Shown here piece after piece: positions 15,190 to 24,394 of a stretch of DNA of 64,000 nucleotides; the first letter of the stretch is position 1, and the number at the start of each line of letters is the position of its first letter. Source of the stretch: Bacteroidota bacterium (lineage in GTDB: Bacteria > Bacteroidota > Bacteroidia > B-17B0 > Aurantibacillaceae); NCBI GenBank assembly GCA_013697245.1, contig JACCXH010000050.1:62001-126000 (forward strand), in the 5' to 3' direction. The translations under genes and the position numbers were made by a program. Below the pieces are notes generated by a model, which was not told the origin of the DNA, ran no database searches, and saw only the letters and a program-made list of their open reading frames with translations.

Positions 15190-16158
15190 ATCTTAAAGGT
15201 TAACAACATATCTTTTAATTACACCAATCAAAATTATTTTAAGGGAATAAGAAATGTTTCGCTTCAATTAAATAAAGGCGAAATACTGGCTTTAGTTGGC
15301 AAAAGCGGTAGCGGTAAAACCACGCTCATGAAATGCATTTATGGTTTGGAAGATCTTAAGGAAGGCGAAGTGTTATGCGAGAACAAAAAAGTAACCGGAC
15401 CTGCTTATAATTTAATGCCCGGCCATCCTGAAATGAAATTAGTAAGCCAGGATTTTTATGTTTTGGATAACCATAGTGTTGAAGAAAATATTTTTGATAA
15501 ACTGATTGGTTATACCAACGAAGCAAAACAGAAAAGAGCCAATAAACTTTTAAAATTATTAGATCTTGTAGCCTTAAAAAATTCTAAAGCAAGATTTTTA
15601 TCGAGTGGCCAAAAACAGCGTGTAGCAATAGCCAGGGCTCTTGCCATTATGCCAAAGATCTTATTGTTAGATGAGCCTTTTAGTAATTTAGATACTATTT
15701 TAAGCGAGAAATTATTTTCGTTCATTATGAACGAGGTTAAAAAAAACAAGACCGCCGTAATTTTAATTACGCATTTGGCCGATGAAGCATTAAAATATGC
15801 CGACTCTCTTGCCGTACTTGATAATGGTAAGATCTTACAAATTGGCAAAAAATGGCAGATCTATTATAAGCCAAACAACACAAGGTTAGCAGGTCTTTTA
15901 GGGCCTTTTAATATTATAAAATCAGAAGACCTGGAGAAAAAAACAAAGCAAAAAAAGAAACTTTTTGTAAGGCCCGATAAATTAAAATTAACAACACAAA
16001 AGAACGCTCCGGATATTCAACTGGTTGTTTTAAACTGCACCTTTAATGGTAAATGTTTTGAAATTTTAGGGGAAACAAAAAACGGTAACTCTGTTATTGT
16101 TTACCTAAATAAAGAATTAGAACAGGATCAGGTATATTATTTTTTATTAGATCAATAG
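15190..16158 (+). CDS. ABC transporter ATP-binding protein with non-standard start
   Basis: An ATP-binding subunit of an ABC importer or exporter; the frame gives about 322 residues. Counting from codon 15190, Walker A is GKSGSGKTT (37-45), the signature is LSSGQKQR (LSGGQ variant), Walker B is ILLLDEP and the H-loop is ITHLADE. A regulatory TOBE-like C-terminal domain follows (FVRPDKLKL). The first in-frame ATG (15328) lies after Walker A and cannot be the true start. The family-like N-terminus (LKVNNISFNY) begins at codons ATC-TTA-AAG at 15190, three bases after the upstream stop. No ATG, GTG or TTG is available there, so initiation must use ATC/ATA or depend on readthrough, or the start has mutated. 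No permease gene is adjacent. Confidence 0.8.
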   Translation: MLKVNNISFNYTNQNYFKGIRNVSLQLNKGEILALVGKSGSGKTTLMKCIYGLEDLKEGEVLCENKKVTGPAYNLMPGHPEMKLVSQDFYVLDNHSVEENIFDKLIGYTNEAKQKRANKLLKLLDLVALKNSKARFLSSGQKQRVAIARALAIMPKILLLDEPFSNLDTILSEKLFSFIMNEVKKNKTAVILITHLADEALKYADSLAVLDNGKILQIGKKWQIYYKPNNTRLAGLLGPFNIIKSEDLEKKTKQKKKLFVRPDKLKLTTQKNAPDIQLVVLNCTFNGKCFEILGETKNGNSVIVYLNKELEQDQVYYFLLDQ

Positions 16159-16160
16159 GT

Positions 16161-17099
16161 TTATTTAAACATCAGGTCCTCTATTACAGACGAATTCTCC
16201 TCAACATCCACCGTAAAATTTTGTTCCGGTTTATTTGGCACCTCTACCGAAATAATTGCGAGTCCGGAAGGTACTTTTAATAATTTATATTGTCCCAGTG
16301 CATTTGTTTTAACGGTTTGGCCTCCACATTGGATACTAGCATTGGCAATAGGTTTACCGGTAGCTTCGTTAATTAGTTTACCCGATACATTGCCATATTG
16401 TAAAACTTTTGGATTAATTAAGATCTTTATAAAATCAATAGCAAAACCATCTGCAGCGCCTGTTGTATTATCATCTATCAACAACTCTACCTTACCGGCT
16501 TTAAAATCTTTTAATTTATCTTTTGGTACAACAATAGTAAGTAGTTTTCCAATTGGCCCTGTTTGATCAATGGCGTTCAATGATTTTTCAATATAGGGGG
16601 CTCTTACCGAATTTATATAAGCTTCAAATTTTGAACAGAATGTTCTTGCCTGAAAATCATCTACAAACATTTGAATAATGACACTTTTTATTTTTGAAGT
16701 ATCAATTTCTTTTAGCGATACTGTTAAGGGGAATGTGGTTTTTCCATAAGTTGTTATTAAAGCCTCACGTGATCCGCTATATCCTTCGCCTCCACAAGGC
16801 GCATCTTTTTTACCCATACTCGATACTACCATGATCATATCAAACCCCAGAATCTCAGTAGAATCTCTATCCCAAGGATATGGATGTGAGTTAGTACTTT
16901 TACCCGAAAATGGGTTAAAATTATCTTCCCATCCAAAACCTAAATTATCAATGTCGCCGGAGCGCACCATGAAATCGGCTTCAGTGGTGTTTGTTTTAAA
17001 AACATTTCTTTCTTTCCAATTTCCGTTATTATTATCGGTTTGAGAAAAAAGAGAAATAGAAAAACCTGTTGCTAATAATAGCAGTTTAAATTTATTCAT
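16161..17099 (-). CDS. Exported protein with carboxypeptidase regulatory-like domain
   Basis: A 312-residue exported protein with a signal peptide (about 1-20, ending SLFSQ). The N-terminal 215 residues form a beta-rich domain I do not recognise (for example FMVRSGDIDNLGFGWEDNF, and an Asp-rich DDNTTGAADGFAIDFIKI). The C-terminal 75 residues are a carboxypeptidase-D regulatory-like/Ig fold (VSGKLINEATGKPIANASI; TNALGQYKLLKVPSG). These domains usually stiffen or attach surface proteins. The gene converges with the ABC gene, with only 2 bp between stops, and follows the DUF4468-like gene by 50 bp. Confidence 0.87.
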   Translation of the reverse strand: MNKFKLLLLATGFSISLFSQTDNNNGNWKERNVFKTNTTEADFMVRSGDIDNLGFGWEDNFNPFSGKSTNSHPYPWDRDSTEILGFDMIMVVSSMGKKDAPCGGEGYSGSREALITTYGKTTFPLTVSLKEIDTSKIKSVIIQMFVDDFQARTFCSKFEAYINSVRAPYIEKSLNAIDQTGPIGKLLTIVVPKDKLKDFKAGKVELLIDDNTTGAADGFAIDFIKILINPKVLQYGNVSGKLINEATGKPIANASIQCGGQTVKTNALGQYKLLKVPSGLAIISVEVPNKPEQNFTVDVEENSSVIEDLMFK

Positions 17100-17149
17100 T
17101 TTCAGATAATTTTCTTGTTGTTATATTTGCTTTGATAAAAATAGTTTAC

Positions 17150-17716
17150 TTACCATTCTTCTTTTCCGCTATCAGCCGAACCAACTTTCATTCCTTCTTT
17201 AAGGTCCTCTATCACACGGGCTGCATCTTTCATGGCCTCGCCTTTTAGTTTTTTCCAAACAATATCACCCATTGCCATACTACCGCATTCTGGAACCTTA
17301 TTATCAATACTACCGGCTGTTGTTTTACCACTAGTGCTTATATGTTTGATCATAGAAACAGTGTATTTGTATTTATTGTCTTTACATTCAATGGTAATTT
17401 TCATGCTTATTTTACCTGTATAATCTACCTCAGGGTTTAATTCTTTTGGCTTAACCGGGAAGGTGGCGTTACACTCTGCCTTTGCTCCCGTAGTAACACC
17501 GCTGGTTTTACCATAAATATTATTTTCAAGTTTAACCCAATTAACGGCTCGTTGCAATAATTCACTGGCTGGTAACGAATCGGTAGTTACAACCTCGGTG
17601 ATCTTAGTTTCATTTTTCTTTTTAGGAGCATCGTCTTCCGGTTTGGTTTGAGAAAAACCTTTAAGTCCAAAAACAACTAAAAAACAAAGTACCAGTATCT
17701 GTATATTTTTTTTCAT
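17150..17716 (-). CDS. Exported DUF4468-like protein
   Basis: A 188-residue exported protein with a signal peptide (1-22, ending LKGFSQ) and a charged linker (KPEDDAPKKKNETK). The body resembles DUF4468, a TBP-like fold seen in Bacteroidetes exported proteins: PASELLQRAVNWVKLEN, then VDYTGKISMKITIECKDNKYKYTV. No biochemical function is established for that family. It lies 60 bp downstream of the fused E1 gene and 50 bp upstream of the next exported protein gene, on the same strand. Confidence 0.82.
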   Translation of the reverse strand: MKKNIQILVLCFLVVFGLKGFSQTKPEDDAPKKKNETKITEVVTTDSLPASELLQRAVNWVKLENNIYGKTSGVTTGAKAECNATFPVKPKELNPEVDYTGKISMKITIECKDNKYKYTVSMIKHISTSGKTTAGSIDNKVPECGSMAMGDIVWKKLKGEAMKDAARVIEDLKEGMKVGSADSGKEEW

Positions 17717-17776
17717 GTTCTAATTTTTATTACCCTCTCTCCTATTTCCGTGCCGAGATGATAAAATTACAATTTT

Positions 17777-20185
17777 TTAGTAAATTTTCGGAAATTGATT
17801 TGGGTTAACTTCCAACATTAGATTATAGATAGCATCAAAAACGTCATCCGAATTAGGCTTGCTAAAGTAGTCACCATCACTGCCATAGGCTGGACGGTGG
17901 TCTTTAGAGGCAAGTGTTAACGGGGCTGAATCGAGATAGCTATAAGCTCCTTGTTCTTCTACAATTTTTTGAAGAATATAAGAACTTGCGCCTCCTGAAA
18001 CATCTTCATCCAATACCAACAAACGATTTGTTTTTTTAACGGACTCAACAATTGAATGGTGGACATCGAACGGAATTAATGTTTGAAGATCGATCAATTC
18101 AACCGAGATGCCGTGTTTTTCTAAATTCTTAATAGCTTCTAATGCCACACGAATGCTGCTGCCATAAGAAACCAAAGTTATATCTGTACCGGTGGTTAAA
18201 ACCTCAGGAATACCTAAAGCTGTTTTATAAGCACCAAAGTTAGACGGCGACTTTTCTTTTAAACGGTAAGCGTTCAAAGGCTCAACCACCAATGCCGGTT
18301 CGTCGGACTCTAACAAAGTATTATAAAAACTTGAAGCAATGGTCATATTACGCGGCACACAAATGTTTATTCCCCTACATGCATGAACGATCATTCCCAT
18401 TGGCGAACCACTGTGCCAAACACCTTCTAACCGATGGCCACGCGTGCGAATAATTACAGGGGCTTTTTGTTTACCCTTGGTACGCCATTGCAAGGTTGCC
18501 AGGTCATCGCTCATTAACTGTAGAGCGTATAATAAATAGTCAAGGTATTGAATTTCCGCTATCGGGCGTAAACCTCTCATGGCAAGGCCTATTGCCTGGC
18601 CCATAATGGTGGCTTCGCGAATACCGGTATCAAAAACCCTGTGCTCGCCATATTTTGCCTGTAAGCCTTCTAATCCCTGATTTACACCGCCAATTTTTCC
18701 GGAGTCTTCTCCAAAGATCATTACCTCCGGATACTTAGACAAAATTGCATCAAAATTATCGCGTAAAATTTCGCGTCCATCCATTTGTTTATCATCTGCA
18801 TATTCTACAGCATTTGCGGAAATATTTTTTATTTGCTTGGCCGATCCAGAATATAAATGCGAACTAAAACGATCGTAATTTTCTTTTTTCGATCTTTCTA
18901 ACCAATTAATTAATCTCTCTCTTGCAGATGAAAGATTATTTGCGGTTAAGCGCAAAACATTTTTTACGGCTACATGAATATCTCTTCTAATTGGTTCTTT
19001 AATACTTTGTAATTCTTTTTTTATTGCTTGTATTTCATCGCCGCTAATTTCTTCAAACAATGCGCATACTTCAGCAACTTCATTTTTTATTGGGGTTAAA
19101 TAATCGGTCCACGCTGCTGTTTTAGCAATTTTTACAGCTTCTTTAGCATCTTCTTCTATCTTATTTAATTCTGCATCATTTGCCAAAGCGTTATTGATGA
19201 TCCATTCGCGCATTTGTTTAATGCAATCAAAATCAAGCTCCCATTGTAAACGTTCTTTGCTTTTGTAGCGCTCGTGCGAACCACTGGTGCTATGCCCTTG
19301 TGGCTGAGTTACCTCTTCAACATGAACTAAAACAGGTACGTGTTCTTCGCGACAAACCTTAATAGCTTTTTCGTAGGTTTCACATAAGTGTGCATAATCC
19401 CAGCCTTTGGTCTTAAATATCTCGAAACCTTTGCCGTTATTATCGCGTTGAAAACCTTTCAACACTTCGCTAATACTTTCTTTTGTTGTTTGATATTTTT
19501 TTGGAACAGAGATACCATGACCATCATCCCAAACGCTCATTAGCATTGGTACCTGCAGCACACCGGCAGCGTTTATAGTTTCCCAGAATAATCCCTCGCT
19601 TGTAGAAGCATCGCCAATAGTGCCAAAAGCAACCTCATTACCTTTGTTACTGTAAGTATTAAAAGGGGCGTTATGAAGGTCTTTATTTATTTTATAAAAA
19701 TGTGACGCGTAAGCCAAACCCAATAAACGCGGCATTTGCGAACCTGTTGGCGAAATATCGCTGCTTGAATTTTTTTGATCTTTAAGTGCTTTAAAAGATC
19801 CGTCCTCATTTAAACTGTGTGTTGCAAAGTGCCCACCCATCTGGCGTCCGGCGCTCATTGGCTCTAAAGTAAGATCGGTATGCCCGTATAAACCGGCAAA
19901 CCATTGTTGCAGAGTAATTGCATTAATACTTAACATAAAGGTTTGATCGCGGTAATATCCACTTCTAAAATCGCCGTTTTTAAATACCTTGCTCATCGCA
20001 ATTTGTGCCACTTCTTTTCCATCCCCAAATATTCCGAATTTTGCTTTTCCAGTAAGAACTTCTTTTCTTCCCAATAAACTTGCCTGCCTACTTTCGTTAG
20101 CTAATTTAAAATCTTCAAGAACAATTTTCCTGAAATCCTCAAAACTCAAATTACCCGCTGTTACTGCGCTATCTTCTTTTCCCAT
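17777..20185 (-). CDS. 2-oxoacid dehydrogenase E1, fused alpha and beta subunits
   Basis: An 802-residue thiamine-diphosphate enzyme fusing the E1 alpha (about 1-390) and E1 beta (about 455-802) chains of the branched-chain/pyruvate dehydrogenase type. It decarboxylates a 2-oxoacid and passes the acyl group to lipoyl-E2. The alpha part shows the cofactor region GDASTSEGLFWETIN (191-205) and VWDDGHGIS (218-226), where classical enzymes have GDG and NN. The beta part shows MIFGEDSGKIGGVNQGL, FDTGIREATIMG and APVIIRTRG. Fusions like this are common in Bacteroidetes and are often annotated as branched-chain 2-oxoacid dehydrogenase. No E2 or E3 gene is in the window. Confidence 0.93.
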   Translation of the reverse strand: MGKEDSAVTAGNLSFEDFRKIVLEDFKLANESRQASLLGRKEVLTGKAKFGIFGDGKEVAQIAMSKVFKNGDFRSGYYRDQTFMLSINAITLQQWFAGLYGHTDLTLEPMSAGRQMGGHFATHSLNEDGSFKALKDQKNSSSDISPTGSQMPRLLGLAYASHFYKINKDLHNAPFNTYSNKGNEVAFGTIGDASTSEGLFWETINAAGVLQVPMLMSVWDDGHGISVPKKYQTTKESISEVLKGFQRDNNGKGFEIFKTKGWDYAHLCETYEKAIKVCREEHVPVLVHVEEVTQPQGHSTSGSHERYKSKERLQWELDFDCIKQMREWIINNALANDAELNKIEEDAKEAVKIAKTAAWTDYLTPIKNEVAEVCALFEEISGDEIQAIKKELQSIKEPIRRDIHVAVKNVLRLTANNLSSARERLINWLERSKKENYDRFSSHLYSGSAKQIKNISANAVEYADDKQMDGREILRDNFDAILSKYPEVMIFGEDSGKIGGVNQGLEGLQAKYGEHRVFDTGIREATIMGQAIGLAMRGLRPIAEIQYLDYLLYALQLMSDDLATLQWRTKGKQKAPVIIRTRGHRLEGVWHSGSPMGMIVHACRGINICVPRNMTIASSFYNTLLESDEPALVVEPLNAYRLKEKSPSNFGAYKTALGIPEVLTTGTDITLVSYGSSIRVALEAIKNLEKHGISVELIDLQTLIPFDVHHSIVESVKKTNRLLVLDEDVSGGASSYILQKIVEEQGAYSYLDSAPLTLASKDHRPAYGSDGDYFSKPNSDDVFDAIYNLMLEVNPNQFPKIY

Positions 20186-20329
20186 TATAAATCCTTAATA
20201 CACAAATATAATAGATTGGCGGGAATGGCAAAAATATTTTAAAGGAATATTGCGCACAGATAACAAAAATTATTGCTTATCTTACACTAGTATTATCTTG
20301 ATATTATATTAATTTTAAATCATTTAAAA

Positions 20330-20821
20330 ATGAAAAGAACTAAACTCATAGCCACCCTTGCCATAAGCGCGTTACTACTGGTTATTTCTTGCTCTGTAGG
20401 TGTCAAAAAAGACCTGTTATCAGGTCTATCAGTTAAATACAACGGTTTTACAGTGGGGAATTCGTACCTGGTAAAAGACAGTAAACAAACCACAGATGTT
20501 AAAATTCAGCCGGGAAAAGTTATTTCTTTGGTGTTTAGCGATATTGGCGGTTTTACCGAAGTTGATGGCAAAGCCTACCCCGGCGCTTCTATTTTGGTAA
20601 CCGATTCGAAAGGTAAAACGGTATTAAATATTGCCGACCTTTTTTCATCCTATGATTCTACCGGAGTTGATGTTGCTCTAGTAAAACAAGCTTTATCTAT
20701 TGATTTTACTGCTCCCGCAAGCGGCTTCGAAAAAGGCGAGACCTTTAATTGGAAATCGAAAGTGTGGGATAAAAAAGGTAAAAGTGAACTTAGCTGCGAG
20801 TTGCAATTAGAGTTAGAATAA
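20330..20821 (+). CDS. Hypothetical lipoprotein
   Basis: A 163-residue protein with a lipoprotein signal peptide; the lipobox is LVISC with C21. The mature part is beta-rich with Gly-Lys turns (FTVGNSYLVKDSKQTTD; GKVISLVFSDIGGF) and has no family I recognise. It is followed after 25 bp by a LolA-like exported protein, and the pair is probably co-transcribed. The gene diverges from the E1 gene. Confidence 0.85.
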   Translation: MKRTKLIATLAISALLLVISCSVGVKKDLLSGLSVKYNGFTVGNSYLVKDSKQTTDVKIQPGKVISLVFSDIGGFTEVDGKAYPGASILVTDSKGKTVLNIADLFSSYDSTGVDVALVKQALSIDFTAPASGFEKGETFNWKSKVWDKKGKSELSCELQLELE

Positions 20822-20846
20822 ATAAGCAATCACCATCTTTTCTTAA

Positions 20847-21596
20847 ATGAAATTTATATACACAAGCATTTTGTTTTTTGCGATTGCCATTCATATTGCT
20901 GCGCAAACAAAAACTCCTATTAAAACCGGTAAAGATGTAATTACCGCTATGCACAAGGCTTACGCGGGTGACAAATGGTATAAGTATTTTACCTTTAGCC
21001 AGGAATCGCACATGTATAAAGATGGCAAAGAAGAAAAAATGGAAGTATGGCACGAGGCTGCAACATTTCCGGGGAAATTAATAATTAAATTTAAGACCAA
21101 AGATTCTAAAGAGGGCGTTCTGTTTACTAACCATATGGTATATGGCTTTGCAGAAGGAAAGGATGCAGTTGGAAAGCCAAGGATCCACGATCTTTTAATT
21201 GCGGCTTTTGATGTTTACTTTTTAAAACCGGAAGTAACGGCACATTTATTCGACTCACTGGGATACAATTTAAATAAAACACGCGAAGATATTTTTGACG
21301 GTAGAAAAGTTTATGTTGTAGGTGCAGATAAGAATGATAGCATAAGTAATCAATTCTGGATAGATGCTGAGCGTATGTATTTACACCGCATCATATATAA
21401 ACAAGGAAAAGTTGTTAACGATTGCGTATTTAGCAATTATCAAAAAATTAAAAATTACTGGGTTGCCAAAACCGTTTCATTTAAACAGGATGGCGTTTTA
21501 GCGATGGTAGAAAATTATTTCGACATTAAATTCCCTAAAACATTAAGTGCCGAAATTTTTGACCCCAAAAAATTTAATGAGGTAAAACTTGATTGA
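20847..21596 (+). CDS. Exported LolA-like protein
   Basis: A 249-residue exported protein. The signal peptide covers about 1-19 (ending HIAAQ). The body has the layout of LolA/LolB-like lipoprotein-carrier folds in Bacteroidetes (DUF6503-like): a helical N-part (KTGKDVITAMHKAYAGDKWY), then repeated strands ending FWIDAERMYLHRIIYKQGKVVNDCVF and YWVAKTVSFKQDGVLAMVENYFDIKF. A role in carrying hydrophobic ligands or lipoproteins is an inference from fold similarity only. Confidence 0.82.
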   Translation: MKFIYTSILFFAIAIHIAAQTKTPIKTGKDVITAMHKAYAGDKWYKYFTFSQESHMYKDGKEEKMEVWHEAATFPGKLIIKFKTKDSKEGVLFTNHMVYGFAEGKDAVGKPRIHDLLIAAFDVYFLKPEVTAHLFDSLGYNLNKTREDIFDGRKVYVVGADKNDSISNQFWIDAERMYLHRIIYKQGKVVNDCVFSNYQKIKNYWVAKTVSFKQDGVLAMVENYFDIKFPKTLSAEIFDPKKFNEVKLD

Positions 21597-21704
21597 TACG
21601 GATTTTGTTTTAAACAACCATCTATTTGCTTATTCACACCAGTTATTGGTTTAATTTTATGGAAATGAAAAGAACAGCTTACTTTTAAATAAACATATTA
21701 TGCT

Positions 21705-23276
21705 ATGAAAAAAATATACACTCTTATTTTATTAAGTCTCTTTTTTACGGCTTCATTATGGTCTCAAAACCTACCCTATTTAAATGCGTCAACAGGCAAT
21801 TTGGGACAATCTTTTACAGATGTGGATACTAATATTTATATATTTCATGGCAACAGGCTTGAAAAATTAAATAAGAACCTGAATATAATTTGGGTTAAAA
21901 CCTACACCAATATAAGTTTCAATAATATACTTCTTTCAAAAACAGGAAGTATGTATTTTATAGCAAATTATCCTGCTGACAAAATTGGTAAATTAGATAA
22001 TAATGGCAATGTAGTTTGGGTAAAAGCAATTACTGCCTCAACGATAACTATTGGCTCAACCAACTACACCGTAAGTTCTGCACAAGCCAAACAATTATTA
22101 CTTGACAGAAATAACAATTTAATAGTTACAGGTATACTAAGTTATTCTTCAACAACCGGAGGGCTTTTTATGAAACTTGATACGCTTGGAACGATCTTAA
22201 AAACACGAATTTTTAATAGTAATGTAATTGGCATTTACAATACCTTTAATGTCATAAACGATTCTCTTGGTCATTATAAGATATATGCAGATGGTGGCTC
22301 ACTGGGACCGTACCCTGCCCTGATCTATAACTATAAGGAGACTGCAGATTCAATCAAAAAAATATCGGCATATATACTTTATAGTTTTTCTAATTATTGG
22401 CCTTCAACCTATTTTTATAAATCAAAATTTGGGTCAGAATTTTATATTGGTACTACCATTACAAATAATTTAGGCGTTACACATCCAAGTCTCTATAAAT
22501 TTGATGTCAATAAAGTGATCTGGTATTACGACTGGAGTGCCTGGGCGCCAAACAATTATTTTAATGATGTAAAGGAAGACGAAAAAGGAAATGTCTACTT
22601 CTTATCCGATGCATACCCTTTTGGTAATTATAATAAAGGTTTTATTAAGCTGGATTCAAATGGTTTGTATAATAATTTAACTTCAAAATACATGGTTAAT
22701 TTTCCTTTTAGTTCACAGCCTGCAATACCAAAAAGTGATATACATGTGCTTTATAACGGAAACTGTTTTTTTGATGTTATTGGCGCTAATTTTCCATCAA
22801 ATCCTTTAACTGTTGGGCATACTACATTAAGTTGTTTATCTACAATGTCATTAGGGGTATTATCCACCCCTTCATTAACTTATTCTCCACCAAGTAATCC
22901 GGGAACAGTTATCGCAGTATCATCAATTACAACTGTTGTTCTTACATCAATCGCAAGTCCTGTTACAAATTATTCAATTAATGTCAATTACTGCATTGTT
23001 TTAAATACAGAAAAAAACAGTTCAGAAAATATTTTACCTATAACTATTTTTCCTAATCCGTCTGCTGATCAAGTTACAATTATAACTTCCAAAATTAATA
23101 TTAATGAAGAGTTAAAAATAGATATAAAGGGTTTAAATGGTAAACTTTTATTTACTGAGAATAAAAACTGTAACAAAGATATAAATGTAGACATGAAGGA
23201 TTTTGCACCAGGGATATATTTTATAAGTATTACTGGAAATAATATAAGTCATACCCAAAAGATCATTAAACACTAA
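21705..23276 (+). CDS. Secreted protein with T9SS type A sorting domain
   Basis: A 523-residue exported protein. The signal peptide (about 1-20, ending SLWSQ) is followed by a body that reads like repeating beta blades (IIWVKTYTNISFNNILLSK; NGNVVWVKAI; NNLIVTGILSYSSTTGG), suggesting a beta-propeller of the SBBP/quinoprotein type. The C-terminus is a type A sorting domain: ILPITIFPNPSADQVTI, IDIKGLNGKLLFTE, and FAPGIYFISITGNNISHTQK. It ends 11 bp before a strong bidirectional terminator. Confidence 0.9.
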   Translation: MKKIYTLILLSLFFTASLWSQNLPYLNASTGNLGQSFTDVDTNIYIFHGNRLEKLNKNLNIIWVKTYTNISFNNILLSKTGSMYFIANYPADKIGKLDNNGNVVWVKAITASTITIGSTNYTVSSAQAKQLLLDRNNNLIVTGILSYSSTTGGLFMKLDTLGTILKTRIFNSNVIGIYNTFNVINDSLGHYKIYADGGSLGPYPALIYNYKETADSIKKISAYILYSFSNYWPSTYFYKSKFGSEFYIGTTITNNLGVTHPSLYKFDVNKVIWYYDWSAWAPNNYFNDVKEDEKGNVYFLSDAYPFGNYNKGFIKLDSNGLYNNLTSKYMVNFPFSSQPAIPKSDIHVLYNGNCFFDVIGANFPSNPLTVGHTTLSCLSTMSLGVLSTPSLTYSPPSNPGTVIAVSSITTVVLTSIASPVTNYSINVNYCIVLNTEKNSSENILPITIFPNPSADQVTIITSKININEELKIDIKGLNGKLLFTENKNCNKDINVDMKDFAPGIYFISITGNNISHTQKIIKH

Positions 23277-23280
23277 TCTC

Positions 23281-23312
23281 AAAAAAAGCCGAACAATCTG
23301 TTCGGCTTTTTT
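23281..23312. terminator. Bidirectional rho-independent terminator
   Basis: A perfect 8-bp stem GCCGAACA/TGTTCGGC (23288-23295 with 23299-23306) and a 3-nt loop are flanked by A7 on the left and T6 on the right. It sits between convergent genes (the T9SS cargo and the RmlB gene) and can serve both strands. Confidence 0.92.
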
Positions 23313-23317
23313 AACGT

Positions 23318-24370
23318 CTATCGTTTTACGTACTGCTCTTCGTAATATTTGGCGTAATTACCCGAAGTAACATTGTTTAACCACTCTTCGTTATTTAAAT
23401 ACCAATCTACTGTACGATCTAAGCCCTGTTCAAAGGTTACAGAAGGCACCCAACCCAGATCGTTCTTTAATTTTTCGGCATCAATGGCATAGCGAAGATC
23501 GTGGCCGGCACGGTCTTTTACAAAGGTGATCAGTTTTTCGTTGGTTCCTGCAGGACGATCTAATTTTTTGTCCATTATTTTACAAAGTAAACGAATAACA
23601 TCTATGTTGGTCCACTCGTTATGGCCGCCAATATTATAAGTACTTCCTAATTTTGCTTTATTAAAAATAGTATCAATTGCAACAGCATGATCTTCTACAA
23701 ATAACCAGTCTCTAACGTTTTCGCCTTTGCCATATATTGGCAAAGGTTTGTTATTTTTAATATTATAGATACAAAGTGGAATTAATTTTTCAGGGAAATG
23801 ATTTGGGCCGTAATTATTACTGCAATTAGAAATAACAACAGGTAAACCGTAAGTGTCGTGATAAGCGCGTACAAAATGATCGCTGCTTGCTTTTGAAGCA
23901 GAGTAAGGGCTGTGCGGATCGTAAGAAGTTTCTTCGGTGAACATGCCTGTTTCGCCCAAAGCACCATATACCTCATCAGTACTCACATGATAGAACTTTG
24001 TGAACTTAGCATTATCTTTTTTGTACAATTCTTTTGCAGCATTCAATAAATTAACTGTACCAATTACATTGGTCATTACAAATTCCAATGGGTTAGTAAT
24101 ACTTCTGTCTACATGACTTTCTGCAGCTAAATGAATAACGGCATTGTATTCTTCTTTATTAAAAAGCTCGTTAATGAATTTCGCGTCAACAATATCTCCT
24201 TTAATGAATTTATAGTTGGGCTTCTTTTCAATATCCGTAAGGTTCGCCAGGTTACCCGCGTAAGTTAACTTGTCTAAATTGTGAATGGTATGTTCAGGAT
24301 ATTTGTTTACATACAAACGCACTACATGCGAACCAATAAAACCTGCACCACCTGTTATAAGAATTTTCAT
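23318..24370 (-). CDS. rmlB: dTDP-glucose 4,6-dehydratase
   Basis: A 350-residue cytoplasmic short-chain dehydrogenase/reductase that converts dTDP-glucose to dTDP-4-keto-6-deoxyglucose, the entry step to dTDP-rhamnose and related sugars. The NAD site is GGAGFIGSH (7-15). The catalytic residues T131, D132 and E133 (VSTDEVYG) and Y156-x3-K160 (YSASK) are all present. NNYGPNHFPEKLIP and GENVRDWLFVEDHA are family blocks. It is the last gene of a minus-strand sugar operon, 24 bp after the UDP-sugar dehydrogenase. The other rml genes are not in this window. Confidence 0.96.
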   Translation of the reverse strand: MKILITGGAGFIGSHVVRLYVNKYPEHTIHNLDKLTYAGNLANLTDIEKKPNYKFIKGDIVDAKFINELFNKEEYNAVIHLAAESHVDRSITNPLEFVMTNVIGTVNLLNAAKELYKKDNAKFTKFYHVSTDEVYGALGETGMFTEETSYDPHSPYSASKASSDHFVRAYHDTYGLPVVISNCSNNYGPNHFPEKLIPLCIYNIKNNKPLPIYGKGENVRDWLFVEDHAVAIDTIFNKAKLGSTYNIGGHNEWTNIDVIRLLCKIMDKKLDRPAGTNEKLITFVKDRAGHDLRYAIDAEKLKNDLGWVPSVTFEQGLDRTVDWYLNNEEWLNNVTSGNYAKYYEEQYVKR

Positions 24371-24394
24371 TCGAATTAGTTTTAATTTAATTTT

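Noticed and set aside
15328-16158. ABC ATPase starting at the ATG at 15328
   Set aside because: It would remove Walker A and the first 46 residues; the family N-terminus clearly continues upstream to about 15190.
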